Positions 32,955-33,021 of a DNA stretch of 33,021 nt are shown piece after piece. The notes under the pieces were generated by a model, which had not been told where the DNA came from, made no database searches, and saw only the letters and a program-made list of their open reading frames with translations. Positions within the stretch are counted from its first letter, which is position 1, and the number at the start of each line of letters is the position of its first letter. Both the position numbers and the translations under genes were made by a program. The DNA comes from Muribaculaceae bacterium (lineage in GTDB: Bacteria > Bacteroidota > Bacteroidia > Bacteroidales > Muribaculaceae): NCBI GenBank assembly GCA_029058745.1, contig JAIDXM010000040.1, positions 1 to 33,021 of the forward strand, read 5' to 3'.

Positions 32955-33021
32955 GTCGGGAAACGAAAGTTTTCTGACCTACTTTCGTTTCCTTTCCTCT
33001 CACACCACCGTACGTGCCGTT
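32946..33021 (-). mobile_element. 3' end of a group II intron (domains V-VI), continues past the right edge
   Basis: Read on the minus strand, AACGGCACGTACGG at the window edge matches the 3' half of intron domain V, including the 2-nt CG bulge before TACGG. Then comes domain VI: GAG-AGG pairs with CCT-A-CTC leaving one unpaired A, seven bases before the end, as for the branch-point A. A distal stem GGAAACGAAAG/CTTTCGTTTCC (32982-32992 with 32959-32969) caps it. The intron would end in GAT at 32946, in keeping with the AY rule. The catalytic first half of domain V and the reverse-transcriptase gene would lie beyond 33021. This explains the hairpin behind the MFS gene better than a terminator. 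Confidence 0.75.

Noticed and set aside
32959..32992. Intrinsic terminator after the MFS gene
   Set aside because: The 11-bp stem lacks a good T-run and fits domain VI of a group II intron on the other strand, including the bulged A and the adjoining domain V half.

Overview
The window looks like a chromosomal segment from a Bacteroidales bacterium. Muribaculaceae is my inference, not proven. The clues are type V pilus (fimbrillin) lipoproteins, a NusG/UpxY-like capsule antiterminator, promoters of the Bacteroidetes form TTTG-N19/20-TAnnTTTG, absence of clear Shine-Dalgarno sites, and ATGA-overlap operons. Nearly everything up to about 30.6 kb is on the minus strand, so transcription runs right to left.

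Right to left: a 3' fragment of an antisense group II intron (32946-33021) abuts and ends a DHA2-type efflux gene. Next come an HU gene with a perfect hairpin behind it, and then a surface-polysaccharide export operon (30557 to 24531) encoding a Wza-like multi-SLBB protein, Wzz, an M23/LysM endopeptidase and a nucleotide-sugar dehydrogenase. This operon has a canonical promoter, a leader of about 200 nt and a strong terminator. Two fimbrillin-family lipoproteins follow (24218 to 21010).

The biosynthetic locus begins with a promoter and a structured leader in front of an unusual antiterminator, in which a degenerate tyrosine-recombinase fold is fused to a NusG NGN+KOW module (19306-20778). Downstream are a MntA/HepT toxin-antitoxin pair, an AbiC-like abortive-infection protein, a Wzx flippase, a sugar aminotransferase and acyltransferase pair, a TIR-domain protein, two GT2 and two GT4 glycosyltransferases, a Wzy-like polymerase, another acyltransferase, a UDP-glucuronate 4-epimerase and a second dehydrogenase paralogue. 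Then come an unknown two-gene membrane/soluble module (1584-3255), a terminator region that may include a structured RNA, and the start of rfbA, cut by the left edge. The 5.9-12.2 kb core is visibly AT-rich, as expected for horizontally exchanged capsule genes.

Two repeat systems overlie this layout. (1) Long REP-like palindromic arrays with fixed ends occur three times in the same orientation (about 12.23, 17.75 and 18.88 kb). They bracket the defence and sugar modules like cassette boundaries. (2) Short heptanucleotide arrays (CAACTGA-like) occur upstream of rfbA and also inside three genes, where they encode a 7-residue low-complexity peptide.

The likely joint role is synthesis, export and phase- or antitermination-controlled expression of a capsule or EPS containing uronic acid and amino-deoxysugar, interleaved with phage-defence genes. 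No priming phosphoglycosyl transferase was seen in the window.
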